Assembly (NCBI RefSeq): GCF_029953285.1
Contig: NZ_JASAOI010000017.1
Span: 62,001-126,000, forward strand
Source: Yinghuangia seranimata
Lineage (GTDB): Bacteria; Actinomycetota; Actinomycetes; Streptomycetales; Streptomycetaceae
Direction of reading: 5' to 3'
Length of the DNA stretch: 64,000 nt
Shown: positions 27,335 through 35,587 of the stretch, one piece after another
Layout: every line of letters starts with the position of its first letter
Numbering within the stretch: the first letter of the stretch is position 1
The notes under the pieces: model-generated
Told to the model about the DNA's origin: nothing
The model's input: only the letters and a program-made list of their open reading frames with translations
Databases searched by the model: none
Made by a program: the position numbers and the translations under genes

Positions 27335-29722
27335 GTGGCAGACCAGACCCCGGCCCCCGGCGGACCGGCGTTCGGGCCGCCGTCCGCCCCCGCCGTCTCG
27401 GTCCCGCGTCGCCGCCCCGTCATCGACTACCCGCGCGCCGGCAGGGGCCCGCTCCGCCGCTGGGTGCCGTCGTTCAAGCACCTGGTCACGCTGAGCCTGT
27501 TCCTGCTCGGCCTGCTGTTCATGGGCGTCGGCGTCGTGTACGCGATGACCCCGATCCCGTCGCAGGCCAACGCCGACGCCACCAAGCAGAGCAACATCTA
27601 CCAGTGGAGCGACGGCACCGAGATCGTCCGCACCGGCTCCACCAACCGGCAGAACGTGCCGCTGTCGTCGGTGCCCCTCGAGGTCCAGCGCGCCTTCCTC
27701 GCCGCCGAGAACCGCAGCTTCTACTCCGACTCCGGCATCTCCGTCACCGGCACCCTGCGCGGCCTGTTCAACTCGGTCACCAGCGGCGGCTCGTCGCTGC
27801 AGGGCGGCTCGACGATCACCCAGCAGTACGTCAAGAACCTGTACCTGACGCAGGAGCAGACGGTCTCGCGGAAGCTCAAGGAAGCGATCATCGCGACCAA
27901 GATGGACCGCACGGAGTCGAAGGACGACATCCTCGAGGGCTACCTCAACACCGTCTACTTCGGCCGCGGCGCGTACGGCATCGAGGCCGCCGCGCAGGCC
28001 TACTACGGCGTCCCCGCGACGCAGCTGAACGCCGAGCAGGGCGCCTACCTCGCCGCGCTCATCAACGCGCCCGGCGCGTACGACGTCAAGAACACCACCG
28101 AGCGCGCCCGCGAACGCGCCGTCGCGCGCTGGAACTACGTGCTCGACGGCATGGTGAAGTCCAAGTGGCTGACCCCCGAGCGGCGCGCCGCGATGGCCTT
28201 CCCCGAGCCGGTCGACCCCAAGACCGCGCCCGGCCTGCAGGGCATGAACGGCTACCTCGTCGAGACCGCCAAGCAGTACCTGCTCGACCACGACGTGCTC
28301 ACCGAGCAGGAACTGGCGGCCGGCGGCTACACGATCAAGACGACGTTCGACAAGGACAAGACGCAGGCGATGTACGACAGCGTGCAGAAGACGCTGTCGG
28401 ACAACCTCGACACCGCGAACAACAGCAAGGACGTCGGCGTGCGCGTCGGCGGCGCGTCCGTCGACGTGGCCACCGGCAAGATCGTCGCCATCTACGGCGG
28501 CCCCGACTACGTCAAGCAGTACGTCAACAGCGCGACCCGGCGCGACATCCAGGTCGGCTCGACGTTCAAGCCGTTCGTGCTCGCCTCCGGCCTGCGCGAC
28601 GGCGCGCAGGACGGCAAGTCGCGCGTCTCCGTGACCCCGCAGAGCCGCTACAACGGCGACGACGACGTGACGATCACCTACCCGAACGGCAAGCCCGTCC
28701 TGAACGGCGGCAAGCCGTGGCAGCCCGGCAACGAGGACGGCCGCAGCTACGGCGACATCACCCTCAAGCAGGCCATGCAGGTGTCGTCCAACACCGTCTA
28801 CTCGCAGCTCGGCGTCGACGTCGGCATGGACCGCGTCGTCGAGGACACCGTCCGCGCGGGGATCCCGAAGGACACCCCCGGGCTCGGCACGAACCCGGCC
28901 ACGACGCTCGGCACCGCGACGCCCAGCGCGCTCGACATGGCCGGCGCGTACGCCACCTTCGCCCGGCAGGGCACCCGCGTCGAGCCGTACTCGGTCGAGA
29001 AGCTGACGCACAACGGCGACGACGTCGACCTGCCGTCGCACGACGGCGAGAGCGCGTTCGACCCCGACGTCGCCAACAACGTCACCGGCGTGCTCGAAGG
29101 CGTCGTCGACAACGGCACCGGACGCCGCGCCCAGGCGCTCGGCCGCCCCGCGGCCGGCAAGACCGGCACCACCGACGACAACAAGTCCGCGTGGTTCGCC
29201 GGGTACACGCCGCAGCTGTCGACGACGATCGGCATGTTCCGGCAGAACCCGACGACCAACGCGTTCGAGTCGATGAGCGGCACGGCCGGGCAGTCCCGCG
29301 TCGACGGCGGCAACCTGCCGACGCGCATGTGGACCACGTACATGAAGACCGCCCTGCAGGGCGAGCCGACGGTCGACTTCGCGACCCCGTCCGACTCCGA
29401 CAACGGCGACCTGCCGACCGAGACGCCGACGACCGCGCCGCCGACCACCACCGCTCCCCCGACCACGGCGCCGCCGACGACCGACGCCCCGACGACGGCC
29501 CCGCCGACCACGGACGACCCGACCACGCCCCCGACCAGCACGCCGCCCACGACCCGGACGCCGACGAAGCGGCCGCCGACGACCGCACCTCCGACGACGG
29601 GGGCGCCCAGCACCTCCGGCGGCACGTCTGACGGAACATCGGGCGACACGTCGGGCGGAACGTCCAGCCAGACGGAACGCAAGGCCGCACGGGAGTCCGA
29701 GCGCGCGCTCGTGCCGCGCTAG
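27335..29722 (+). CDS. Class A penicillin-binding protein (transglycosylase/transpeptidase)
   Basis: Bifunctional peptidoglycan synthase of 795 residues. A membrane anchor (about 46-70) follows a cytoplasmic N-terminus. The glycosyltransferase 51 domain has catalytic Glu125 in AAENRSFY, QGGSTITQQYVKN and EGYLNTVYFGRGAYGIE. The transpeptidase domain has Ser409-Thr-Phe-Lys412 (SxxK), SSN at 484-486 and KTG at 609-611, so both activities look intact. From about 705 the tail is almost only Thr and Pro repeats followed by Ser/Gly, typical of an extended wall-spanning segment. GTG at 27335. Its 3' end faces tsaE with a 14-base gap. No PASTA domains. Confidence 0.94.
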   Translation: MADQTPAPGGPAFGPPSAPAVSVPRRRPVIDYPRAGRGPLRRWVPSFKHLVTLSLFLLGLLFMGVGVVYAMTPIPSQANADATKQSNIYQWSDGTEIVRTGSTNRQNVPLSSVPLEVQRAFLAAENRSFYSDSGISVTGTLRGLFNSVTSGGSSLQGGSTITQQYVKNLYLTQEQTVSRKLKEAIIATKMDRTESKDDILEGYLNTVYFGRGAYGIEAAAQAYYGVPATQLNAEQGAYLAALINAPGAYDVKNTTERARERAVARWNYVLDGMVKSKWLTPERRAAMAFPEPVDPKTAPGLQGMNGYLVETAKQYLLDHDVLTEQELAAGGYTIKTTFDKDKTQAMYDSVQKTLSDNLDTANNSKDVGVRVGGASVDVATGKIVAIYGGPDYVKQYVNSATRRDIQVGSTFKPFVLASGLRDGAQDGKSRVSVTPQSRYNGDDDVTITYPNGKPVLNGGKPWQPGNEDGRSYGDITLKQAMQVSSNTVYSQLGVDVGMDRVVEDTVRAGIPKDTPGLGTNPATTLGTATPSALDMAGAYATFARQGTRVEPYSVEKLTHNGDDVDLPSHDGESAFDPDVANNVTGVLEGVVDNGTGRRAQALGRPAAGKTGTTDDNKSAWFAGYTPQLSTTIGMFRQNPTTNAFESMSGTAGQSRVDGGNLPTRMWTTYMKTALQGEPTVDFATPSDSDNGDLPTETPTTAPPTTTAPPTTAPPTTDAPTTAPPTTDDPTTPPTSTPPTTRTPTKRPPTTAPPTTGAPSTSGGTSDGTSGDTSGGTSSQTERKAARESERALVPR

Positions 29723-29736
29723 CGGACCGGCGCGGT

Positions 29737-30285
29737 TCAGTCCTCGGCGAGCGCCTTCGCGACGTCGACACCCGACCAGCGCGCGCCGACGCCGATCAGC
29801 GTCACCGTGCGCACGTCGTCGGCGCCGTCCGGCGCGTCGTCCGCTTCCGCGCGCGAGATCAGCACCTGCAGGCGGTCCTCGGCGAGCTCCTCGACCTTGC
29901 CCTCGCCCCACTCGACGACCGTCACCGATTCGTCCAGCGACGCGTCAAGGTCCAGGTCGTCGACCTCGCTGACCACGTCCGAGCCGCCGCCGAGCCGGTA
30001 CGCGTCCACGTGGACCAGCGCCGGGCCGCCCACCAGCGACGGATGCACCCGCGCGATCACGAACGTCGGCGAGGTCACCGCGCCGCGTACCCCCAGCCCC
30101 GCGCCCAGGCCCTGCGTCAGCGTCGTCTTGCCCGCCCCCAAGCCGCCGGACAGCAGCACCAAATCGCCGCCGCGCAGCAGCCCCGCGAGCCGCCGACCGA
30201 GGTCGCGCATCCCCTCGCCGGTCGCGACCGACACCCGCGTGGCGTCCGCCGACGCCACCGTTTCCTGACCCTGCACGCGCAACAT
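29737..30285 (-). CDS. tsaE: tRNA t6A biosynthesis ATPase TsaE
   Basis: P-loop ATPase that activates the TsaB-TsaD complex. Walker A is SGGLGAGKTTL with Lys53 and Thr54, followed by the family blocks VTSPTFVIARVH and HVDAYRL and VVEWGE. Length 182 from the ATG at 30285; the frame is open to 30336 but homologues begin near here. Normally adjacent to tsaB; the PBP/esterase block separates them here. Its order with alr and the alpha/beta hydrolase upstream matches other Streptomyces-type genomes. Confidence 0.94.
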   Translation of the reverse strand: MLRVQGQETVASADATRVSVATGEGMRDLGRRLAGLLRGGDLVLLSGGLGAGKTTLTQGLGAGLGVRGAVTSPTFVIARVHPSLVGGPALVHVDAYRLGGGSDVVSEVDDLDLDASLDESVTVVEWGEGKVEELAEDRLQVLISRAEADDAPDGADDVRTVTLIGVGARWSGVDVAKALAED

Positions 30286-30330
30286 CCCCACACGCCTGAA
30301 CGACAGTCGAACTTCCGGACCCGAACCTAC

Positions 30331-30437
30331 GCCCAACGAGCTTCACCCGGACGCGTCACGGCCCGCCCTTTACAGACCCGATCCCCGGCCCACCGGGCGT
30401 CACCCGGAGGTGTCACGGCCGGTCCCCTGCGGACCCG
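30331..30437. repeat. Imperfect 50-bp direct duplication across the hydrolase stop codon
   Basis: Copy A 30331-30380 and copy B 30388-30437 are identical at 39 of 50 positions with a period of 57 bases (19 codons). Copy B includes the last codons of the alpha/beta hydrolase, copy A lies beyond its stop, as if a stop arose in a duplicated tail. Confidence 0.7.
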
Positions 30438-31623
30438 GGCCCGGCGGGCCCTTCGGCCCGCCCTGGCTCGGCGGACGCGCCTGCGAACCGGCGGAACCCG
30501 AGGATCCGCTTCGCCGCGACCCACCGCCGGTACCGTTTCGCCGGGCGCATGCGCGCGCGGCGCGCGCGAGAAGCCCGCGCAGCGCCGCGTTCACCACCTC
30601 CGGATGCTCCAGCGGCGTCAGATGCCCCGACTCGGGCACGACCACCAGCTCCGAGTCCGGAACCACCTCGTGGATCGCCTCGCTGTGCGACGCCGGCGCC
30701 ATCAGGTCGCCCTCGCCGCCGACTACCAGCGTCGGCACCCTGCCCAGCACCGGGAGCGCCGCGAGCTTGTCGTGCGTCTCGAACGCAGGGAAGAACTCGG
30801 CGATCACGTCGATCGGCGTCGCCGAGATCATCCGGTCGGTGAACCGCACGATCGCCGGGTCCACCTCCGAGTCGAACGCGTACCGCTCGGTGAACACGTA
30901 GACCAGGTCGCGCGCCGCGCGCCGGCCCGCCTCCACGAGGCCCGCCCGTTTGCCCAGCGTGCGCAGCACCCCCGGCGCGACCCGGTGCACCAGACGCGCA
31001 CCCGCCGCCGGGATGCCCAGCGTCACCGTCGCCCACTTGCCCGACGAGGTGTTCATCAGCGCGACGCCGACCACCCGCGTCCCGAACAGCTCCGGGTGCT
31101 GGTCGGCCAACGCCATGATCGTCATGCCGCCCATCGAGTGCCCGACGAGCACCATGGGACCGTCCGGCACCAGCTCCTGCAGCACCGCGTACAGGTCCGT
31201 GCCCAGCTGGTCGATCGTCGACGTCTCCGGCGCGCCGCGGCCCGACCGGCCGTGGCTGCGCTGGTCGAACAGCACCAGCCGGTACTCGCCCATGAGCTCG
31301 GCCCGCTGGAAGTGCCAGCAGTCCATGTTGAGCGTGTAGCCGTGGCACAGCACCACCGTGAGCGGCGCGTCCGGGACGCCGTCGACCTCCGCGTACAGCT
31401 CGACGCCGTCCGGGGCGGACACCACGTGCGTTTCGCCGCGCAGCGTGCCGTACTCGGCCATAGCGTCCAGCTCGGCCTCGGCCCGGCGGCGCACCCGGCC
31501 CACCGTCATCCGCTCGATCGCCACACCCGCGGCGGCACCCACCGCCAGGACGCCGACCGCCGCACCGAAGATCCCGGCCCGGCGGCCGACCGCGCTCGCG
31601 GCGCTCGCCGCGGCGTCCGTCAT
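30400..31623 (-). CDS. Alpha/beta hydrolase
   Basis: 407-residue serine hydrolase with an N-terminal hydrophobic segment (about 17-36) that may anchor it in the membrane. Catalytic triad: Ser163 in VGHSMGG, Asp306 in GGEGDLM, His334 in ESGHLTPLEHPE; the oxyanion HG is in VLCHGYTLN. The ATG overlaps the alr stop (ATGA), so the two are translationally coupled. This gene sits between alr and tsaE in many Streptomyces-type genomes. The C-terminal 35 residues are low-complexity Gly/Pro/Ser/Arg. Substrate unknown; lipase or epoxide-hydrolase-like acyl hydrolase are both possible. Confidence 0.9.
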   Translation of the reverse strand: MTDAAASAASAVGRRAGIFGAAVGVLAVGAAAGVAIERMTVGRVRRRAEAELDAMAEYGTLRGETHVVSAPDGVELYAEVDGVPDAPLTVVLCHGYTLNMDCWHFQRAELMGEYRLVLFDQRSHGRSGRGAPETSTIDQLGTDLYAVLQELVPDGPMVLVGHSMGGMTIMALADQHPELFGTRVVGVALMNTSSGKWATVTLGIPAAGARLVHRVAPGVLRTLGKRAGLVEAGRRAARDLVYVFTERYAFDSEVDPAIVRFTDRMISATPIDVIAEFFPAFETHDKLAALPVLGRVPTLVVGGEGDLMAPASHSEAIHEVVPDSELVVVPESGHLTPLEHPEVVNAALRGLLARAARACARRNGTGGGSRRSGSSGSAGSQARPPSQGGPKGPPGPGPQGTGRDTSG

Positions 31624-32744
31624 CGGGCCCCCAGGTACACCCGCGGCACGCGCGACCCGATCCGCGTGACGATCTCGTAAGCGATCGTGCCGGCCGCCCG
31701 CGCCCAGTCCTCCGCCGTCGGCTCGCCCCGGTCGCCCGGGCCGAACAGCACCACCTCGTCGCCGGGCAGCGGCGTGTCGTCGCCGAGGTCCACCACGACC
31801 TGGTCCATCGCCACGCGGCCCACGACCGTGCGGCGGTGGCCTCCGACGAGCACCGGGCCCGCGTTGCCGGCGTGCCGCGGAACGCCGTCCGCGTAGCCGA
31901 CGGGCACCAGGCCGAGGTTCGTGTCGCGCTCGGTGTACCAGGTGTGGCCGTAGCTGACGCCGTGGCCCGCCGGGACCTGCTTCACACCGGCCAACGACGC
32001 CACCAGCGTCATCACCGGGCGCAGGCCCAGCTCGGCGGGCGTCGCCAGATCCGGGATCGGGGAGACGCCGTACGTCGCGAGACCGCAGCGCACCAGGTCG
32101 AAGTGCGACTCGGGCAGGAGAAGTGTGGCCGGCGAGTTCGCCATGTGCCGTACCTCGGGCGTGACGCCCCACTGCTCGGCGAGGGCCACGGCCTCGTGGA
32201 AGGCGGCCAGCTGGATCCGCACCGACGGATGTTCGGGCTCGTCGGCACACGCGAAGTGCGACCACAGCCCGACGACCTGCACCAGCCCGTCGGCCTGCGC
32301 CTTGAGCGCGGCCTCGACGAGGGCCTCCCAGTCGTGCGGCTGGCAGCCGTTGCGGCCGAGGCCGGTGTCGGCCTTGAGGTGGATCCGCGCGGTCCGGCCC
32401 GTGCGGCGGGCCGACGCCTCGACCTCGCGCAGGGCCCACGACGCGCTCACCGAGACGTCGACGTCGGCCTCGATCACCTCGTCGAACGGGTCGCCCGGTA
32501 CCCAGAGCCAGGTGAGGATGCGTCCGACGAGGCCTGCGTCACGCAGTTCCAACGCCTCACCGGGCAGCGCCGCGCCGAGCCATGAAGCCCCTGCTTCCTG
32601 CGCGGCCTTGGCGCAGGCCACCGCCCCGTGCCCGTACGCGTCGGCCTTCACCACGGCCATGACCTGGGCCTTGCCGACCCTTGCCTGGACCGAGGAGATG
32701 TTGTGCCGAACCGCGTCGAGGTCGATCCGGGCTTCGGCTCGCAT
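31620..32744 (-). CDS. alr: Alanine racemase
   Basis: PLP enzyme making D-alanine for peptidoglycan. N-terminal EARIDLDAVRHN, PLP-binding Lys33 in VMAVVKADAYGHG, and the catalytic Tyr side in GHGVSYGHTW are present; the C-terminal beta domain ends with VTRIGSRVPRVYLG. Length 374 from the ATG at 32744, preceded by GAGGGGAT; the frame is open to 32864 but that extension is Pro/Arg-rich and unlike homologues. Coupled to the downstream hydrolase. Confidence 0.96.
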   Translation of the reverse strand: MRAEARIDLDAVRHNISSVQARVGKAQVMAVVKADAYGHGAVACAKAAQEAGASWLGAALPGEALELRDAGLVGRILTWLWVPGDPFDEVIEADVDVSVSASWALREVEASARRTGRTARIHLKADTGLGRNGCQPHDWEALVEAALKAQADGLVQVVGLWSHFACADEPEHPSVRIQLAAFHEAVALAEQWGVTPEVRHMANSPATLLLPESHFDLVRCGLATYGVSPIPDLATPAELGLRPVMTLVASLAGVKQVPAGHGVSYGHTWYTERDTNLGLVPVGYADGVPRHAGNAGPVLVGGHRRTVVGRVAMDQVVVDLGDDTPLPGDEVVLFGPGDRGEPTAEDWARAAGTIAYEIVTRIGSRVPRVYLGAR

Positions 32745-33051
32745 AGGGCGGTGGATCCCCTCGTTAGGCAGGCGTCGCGGTCGTCCGGGACCCGAGGGTG
32801 CGGGCGACGGGCGCACAATCGGGGTTCCCAGTGTGGCAGGCCTGTTGGCATCACGCTGTCGCACGTACGTCCGACCGGCCGGGCTTCGGTCACTGGGGGC
32901 CTGGGTTCGGGGGGCTGTTGGGGGGACGGGCTCTTGTCGGGGGTGGTTTGGGGATGGGCCGAACGGTTCAATTTCGGGTGCTCGGCTGCACGATTCCTGA
33001 CCTGGTTTGTGGTGTTGGCCTGACGCCCCTCCCGCTTTGGGATTTTCGCTT

Positions 33052-33142
33052 GGACGGCCCGCGCGTCAAGGCGCGGTGGGGTCTTCTTCGTGCTGTTGGC
33101 CTGTCCCGGGGTTCGGGGGGCGCCTTGACCCGCGGGCCGTCC
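33052..33142. repeat. 23-bp inverted repeat with 45-bp spacer
   Basis: Left arm 33052-33074 begins GGACGGCCCGCG; the right arm 33120-33142 is its reverse complement at 22 of 23 positions. Such a long, nearly perfect arm pair in non-coding DNA would form a large hairpin or a protein-binding pair. Confidence 0.8.
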
Positions 33143-33240
33143 GCGCTGACTACCTCGGCGACTGGCGGGAGGGGCGCGGGGTGTGGACGCGCTTTCCTTC
33201 GTTTTCCCTGCCGGGCTGCGGTTTGCGTGTGGTGCGGGTT

Positions 33241-33390
33241 TTGTTGCTGGGGTTCGTTGCGCTGCCGGGCTGCGGTCGTTCTGTGGGTGCGGTGCGGGGT
33301 TTGTTGCTGGGGTTCGTTGCGCTGCCGGGCTGCGGTCGTTCTGTGGGTGCGGTGCGGGGTTTGTTGCTGGGGTTCGTTGCGCTGCCGGGC
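33241..33390. repeat. Exact 60-bp tandem repeat array
   Basis: Two identical 60-base units (33241-33300 and 33301-33360) and an identical 30-base partial third (33361-33390); a decayed partial copy lies just before (about 33209-33240). Unit starts TTGTTGCTGGGGTTCGTTGC. The period is a multiple of three, but no frame through it looks coding. Confidence 0.92.
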
Positions 33391-33520
33391 TTCGTTCCAG
33401 CGTGGGGCCGCGCTTGTCCGACTCGGTCGGGGGCACGGCCTCGACCCCCCATCACTTTGCCGTCACGTATGCGAATCACCAGAACTCCCTCATTGGGGGG
33501 GTGTTCGCGTCACACTTGCG

Positions 33521-34990
33521 TCACTCGCGGTTCGTGGTCTCTCGCCAGGCTTCGCCCAGTGCGGCTGTCACGTCGGAGGCGGCGCAGGGGGTTCCGTCGT
33601 CGGAGGCGAGGCGGCCGGCGAGGCCGTGGAGGTAGGCGCCGGCGATCGCGGCCCGGGTCGGCGGGAGGCCGGTCGCGAGGAGGGCTCCCGTCAGGCCGGT
33701 CAGGACGTCGCCGCTGCCGGCCGTGGCCAGGAACGGGGTTCCCGTCGGGTTCACCCACACCTCGCCCGACGGGTCGGCGATCACCGTCGTGCTGCCCTTG
33801 AGCAGGACCGTCGCGCCGTAGCCCGAGGCCAGGCGGGTCGCGTGGGCGATCCGCGCGGCCTCGACCTCGTCGCGGGTCGCCTCCTCGCCGAGGCCCTGGA
33901 GCAGGCGCACGGCCTCGCCCGCGTGCGGGGTCAGCAGCGCTGCCGGGACGCCGTCGAGGGCCTTCGGGCCTTGTTCCGCCAGCAGGGTGAGGCCGTCCGC
34001 GTCGACGAGCACCGGGACGGCGGCGGCGAGGGCGTCGGCCAGGCGCTGCCGCGATTCGTCCGTGGTGTCCAGGCCCGGGCCGACCGCGTACGCCTGCACA
34101 CGCCCTGCGCCCACCATCACCTCCGGGTGGGCCGCGACGACGGCCTGGCCCACGGGGTCCGGTCCGACGTACCGCAGAGCGCCGATGCCGCCCCGCAGCG
34201 CGGCCCCTGCCGCGAGCACCGCCGCGCCCGGGTAGCGCGTTGATCCGGCGGCCAGGCCGAGCACGCCGCGCCGGTACTTGTCGGTCTCCCGTTCGGGGGT
34301 CGGCAACAGTCGGGCGATGTCGGAGTGTTGGGCGGCCCGGAGAACCGGCTCCGGCGTGTCGAGTCCGATGTCGACGAGTTCGACGACGCCCGCGTGTGTC
34401 GCGCCGGGGTCGACGAGCAGGCCGGGCTTGTGGGTGCCGAACGTGACGGTGACGTCGGCCCGTACGGCGGGTCCGGCGACCGCGCCGGTGTCCGCGTCGA
34501 CGCCGCTCGGCAGGTCGACCGCGACGACGAGCGCGCGTGCCCGGTGGGCGGCTCCTGCGAGCACGTCTGCGGGTGCCCGGAGTGCGCCTCGGCCGCCGAT
34601 TCCGACGATGCCGTCGAGCACCAGGTCGGCCGTGTCGATCAAGGCCAGGATGCCCGTCAGGCCCTCCGCCTCGGCGGCCCGGTGGTCACGTCCACCTGCC
34701 GCCCGCAAGGCCGCCAGGCCGGCCGTGTGAGCCCGTTCCGGGCTGAGCAGGACGGCGTCGACCCGCGCGCCGCGCCGGGCCAGGCGTTCGCCTGCGTAGA
34801 GGGCGTCACCTCCGTTGTCGCCGCTGCCTACCAGCAGGACGACGCGGCTGCCGTAGACCCGGCCCAGCAGTCCGGCACAGCTCGCGGCGAGCCCCGCCGC
34901 GGCCCGCTGCATGAGCGTCCCGTCCGGCAGCTTCGCCATGAGCGCGCCCTCCGCCGCACGCACCTGCTCGACGCTGTGGGCCTGTCGCAT
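33521..34990 (-). CDS. nnr: Bifunctional NAD(P)H-hydrate epimerase/ADP-dependent dehydratase
   Basis: Metabolite-repair enzyme that restores damaged NADHX/NADPHX. The N-terminal half is the YjeF_N epimerase (VGSGDNGGDALYAGERLA, VDLPSGVDADTG) and the C-terminal half the ribokinase-like dehydratase (VDADGLTLL, LTPHAGE, LLKGSTTVIADP, and GTPFLATAGSGDVLTG with the catalytic Asp). Length 489, a natural two-domain fusion usual in bacteria. ATG at 34990. The gene lies between acpS and alr, on the same strand, a conserved actinobacterial order. Confidence 0.95.
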   Translation of the reverse strand: MRQAHSVEQVRAAEGALMAKLPDGTLMQRAAAGLAASCAGLLGRVYGSRVVLLVGSGDNGGDALYAGERLARRGARVDAVLLSPERAHTAGLAALRAAGGRDHRAAEAEGLTGILALIDTADLVLDGIVGIGGRGALRAPADVLAGAAHRARALVVAVDLPSGVDADTGAVAGPAVRADVTVTFGTHKPGLLVDPGATHAGVVELVDIGLDTPEPVLRAAQHSDIARLLPTPERETDKYRRGVLGLAAGSTRYPGAAVLAAGAALRGGIGALRYVGPDPVGQAVVAAHPEVMVGAGRVQAYAVGPGLDTTDESRQRLADALAAAVPVLVDADGLTLLAEQGPKALDGVPAALLTPHAGEAVRLLQGLGEEATRDEVEAARIAHATRLASGYGATVLLKGSTTVIADPSGEVWVNPTGTPFLATAGSGDVLTGLTGALLATGLPPTRAAIAGAYLHGLAGRLASDDGTPCAASDVTAALGEAWRETTNRE

Positions 34991-35068
34991 CCGCCGCTCC
35001 TTTGCGTCGCTTCCCGTTTGCGTCGCTTCCCGCCGCTCGGCTTTGCGCGCGGGAGGACCCGCCGCTTG

Positions 35069-35437
35069 TCACGCCTCGGCGATCACTACCGCGGAAGCGA
35101 TCCCCGCGTCGTGACTCAACGACACATGCCAGGTCGTGACCCCGAGTTCGGCCGCGCGCGCGGCGACGGTGCCGCGGACGGTGAGTATCGGTCGGCCCGA
35201 GTCCTCGGTGCTGATCTCGGCGTCCTGCCACTGGAGGCCTGGGGGCGCTCCGAGCGCCTTGGCGAGGGCTTCCTTGGCCGCGAACCTGGCGGCGAGCGAC
35301 GCGCCGCCGCGTTCCTGGCCCGGCCGCACGTACCGCTCGGCCTCGGTGAACAGCCGGTCGGCGAGCCCCGGCGTCCGTTCGAGCGACTGCTCGAAGCGCC
35401 CGATGTCCGCCACGTCGATACCCACGCCCACGATCAC
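35069..35437 (-). CDS. acpS: Holo-[acyl-carrier-protein] synthase
   Basis: Transfers the 4'-phosphopantetheine arm from CoA to acyl carrier proteins for fatty acid and polyketide synthesis. The short 122-residue form has the two family motifs: [12 protein letters not shown] with metal-binding Asp8, and [14 protein letters not shown] with the metal-binding Glu. GTG at 35437 is chosen because homologues begin at (M/V)IVGVGIDV; an upstream in-frame ATG lies at 35449. Followed by nnr after 78 bases. Confidence 0.95.
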   Translation of the reverse strand: MIVGVGIDVADIGRFEQSLERTPGLADRLFTEAERYVRPGQERGGASLAARFAAKEALAKALGAPPGLQWQDAEISTEDSGRPILTVRGTVAARAAELGVTTWHVSLSHDAGIASAVVIAEA

Positions 35438-35531
35438 GTGCGCCAGCATCCCACGCCTGGTCGGCGCGGATGACCGCACGGGGATGGGGAGTTCCCCCTC
35501 ATGTTGGTTACCTGCGACGCCGACAACGGTG

Positions 35532-35560
35532 AAGGGCGGGCCTCTTCGAGGCCCGCCCTT
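35532..35560 (-). terminator. Terminator after the EamA transporter gene
   Basis: Perfect 13-base stem (35532-35544 with 35548-35560) with a TTC loop, between the EamA stop and acpS. Confidence 0.8.
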
Positions 35561-35587
35561 GTGTGTCCGCTTGGTTTTCGTTCGGCG

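Larger units (their letters stand above)
32745..33520. other. Gene-poor spacer between nnr and alr
   Basis: 776 bases with no gene I can support, in a window that is otherwise densely coding. The plus strand is unusually rich in G and T. It holds a 23-base inverted repeat (33052-33142) and a 60-base tandem repeat (33241-33390). Open frames cross it, but their proteins are Pro/Arg/Gln or Cys/Arg-rich low-complexity strings without normal codon bias. Confidence 0.65.

Noticed and set aside
27332-29911. 859-residue minus-strand frame opposite the PBP gene
   Set aside because: Antisense shadow of a protein with SxxK, SxN, KTG and GT51 motifs.
33241-33390. Possible CRISPR array
   Set aside because: The units are directly abutting identical 60-mers with no unique spacers and no cas genes nearby.
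32648-33436. Pro/Gln/Arg-rich minus-strand frame with a 20-residue repeat
   Set aside because: Starts without a ribosome site, runs into alr in another frame, and its repeat merely translates the 60-base DNA repeat; coding status not supportable.
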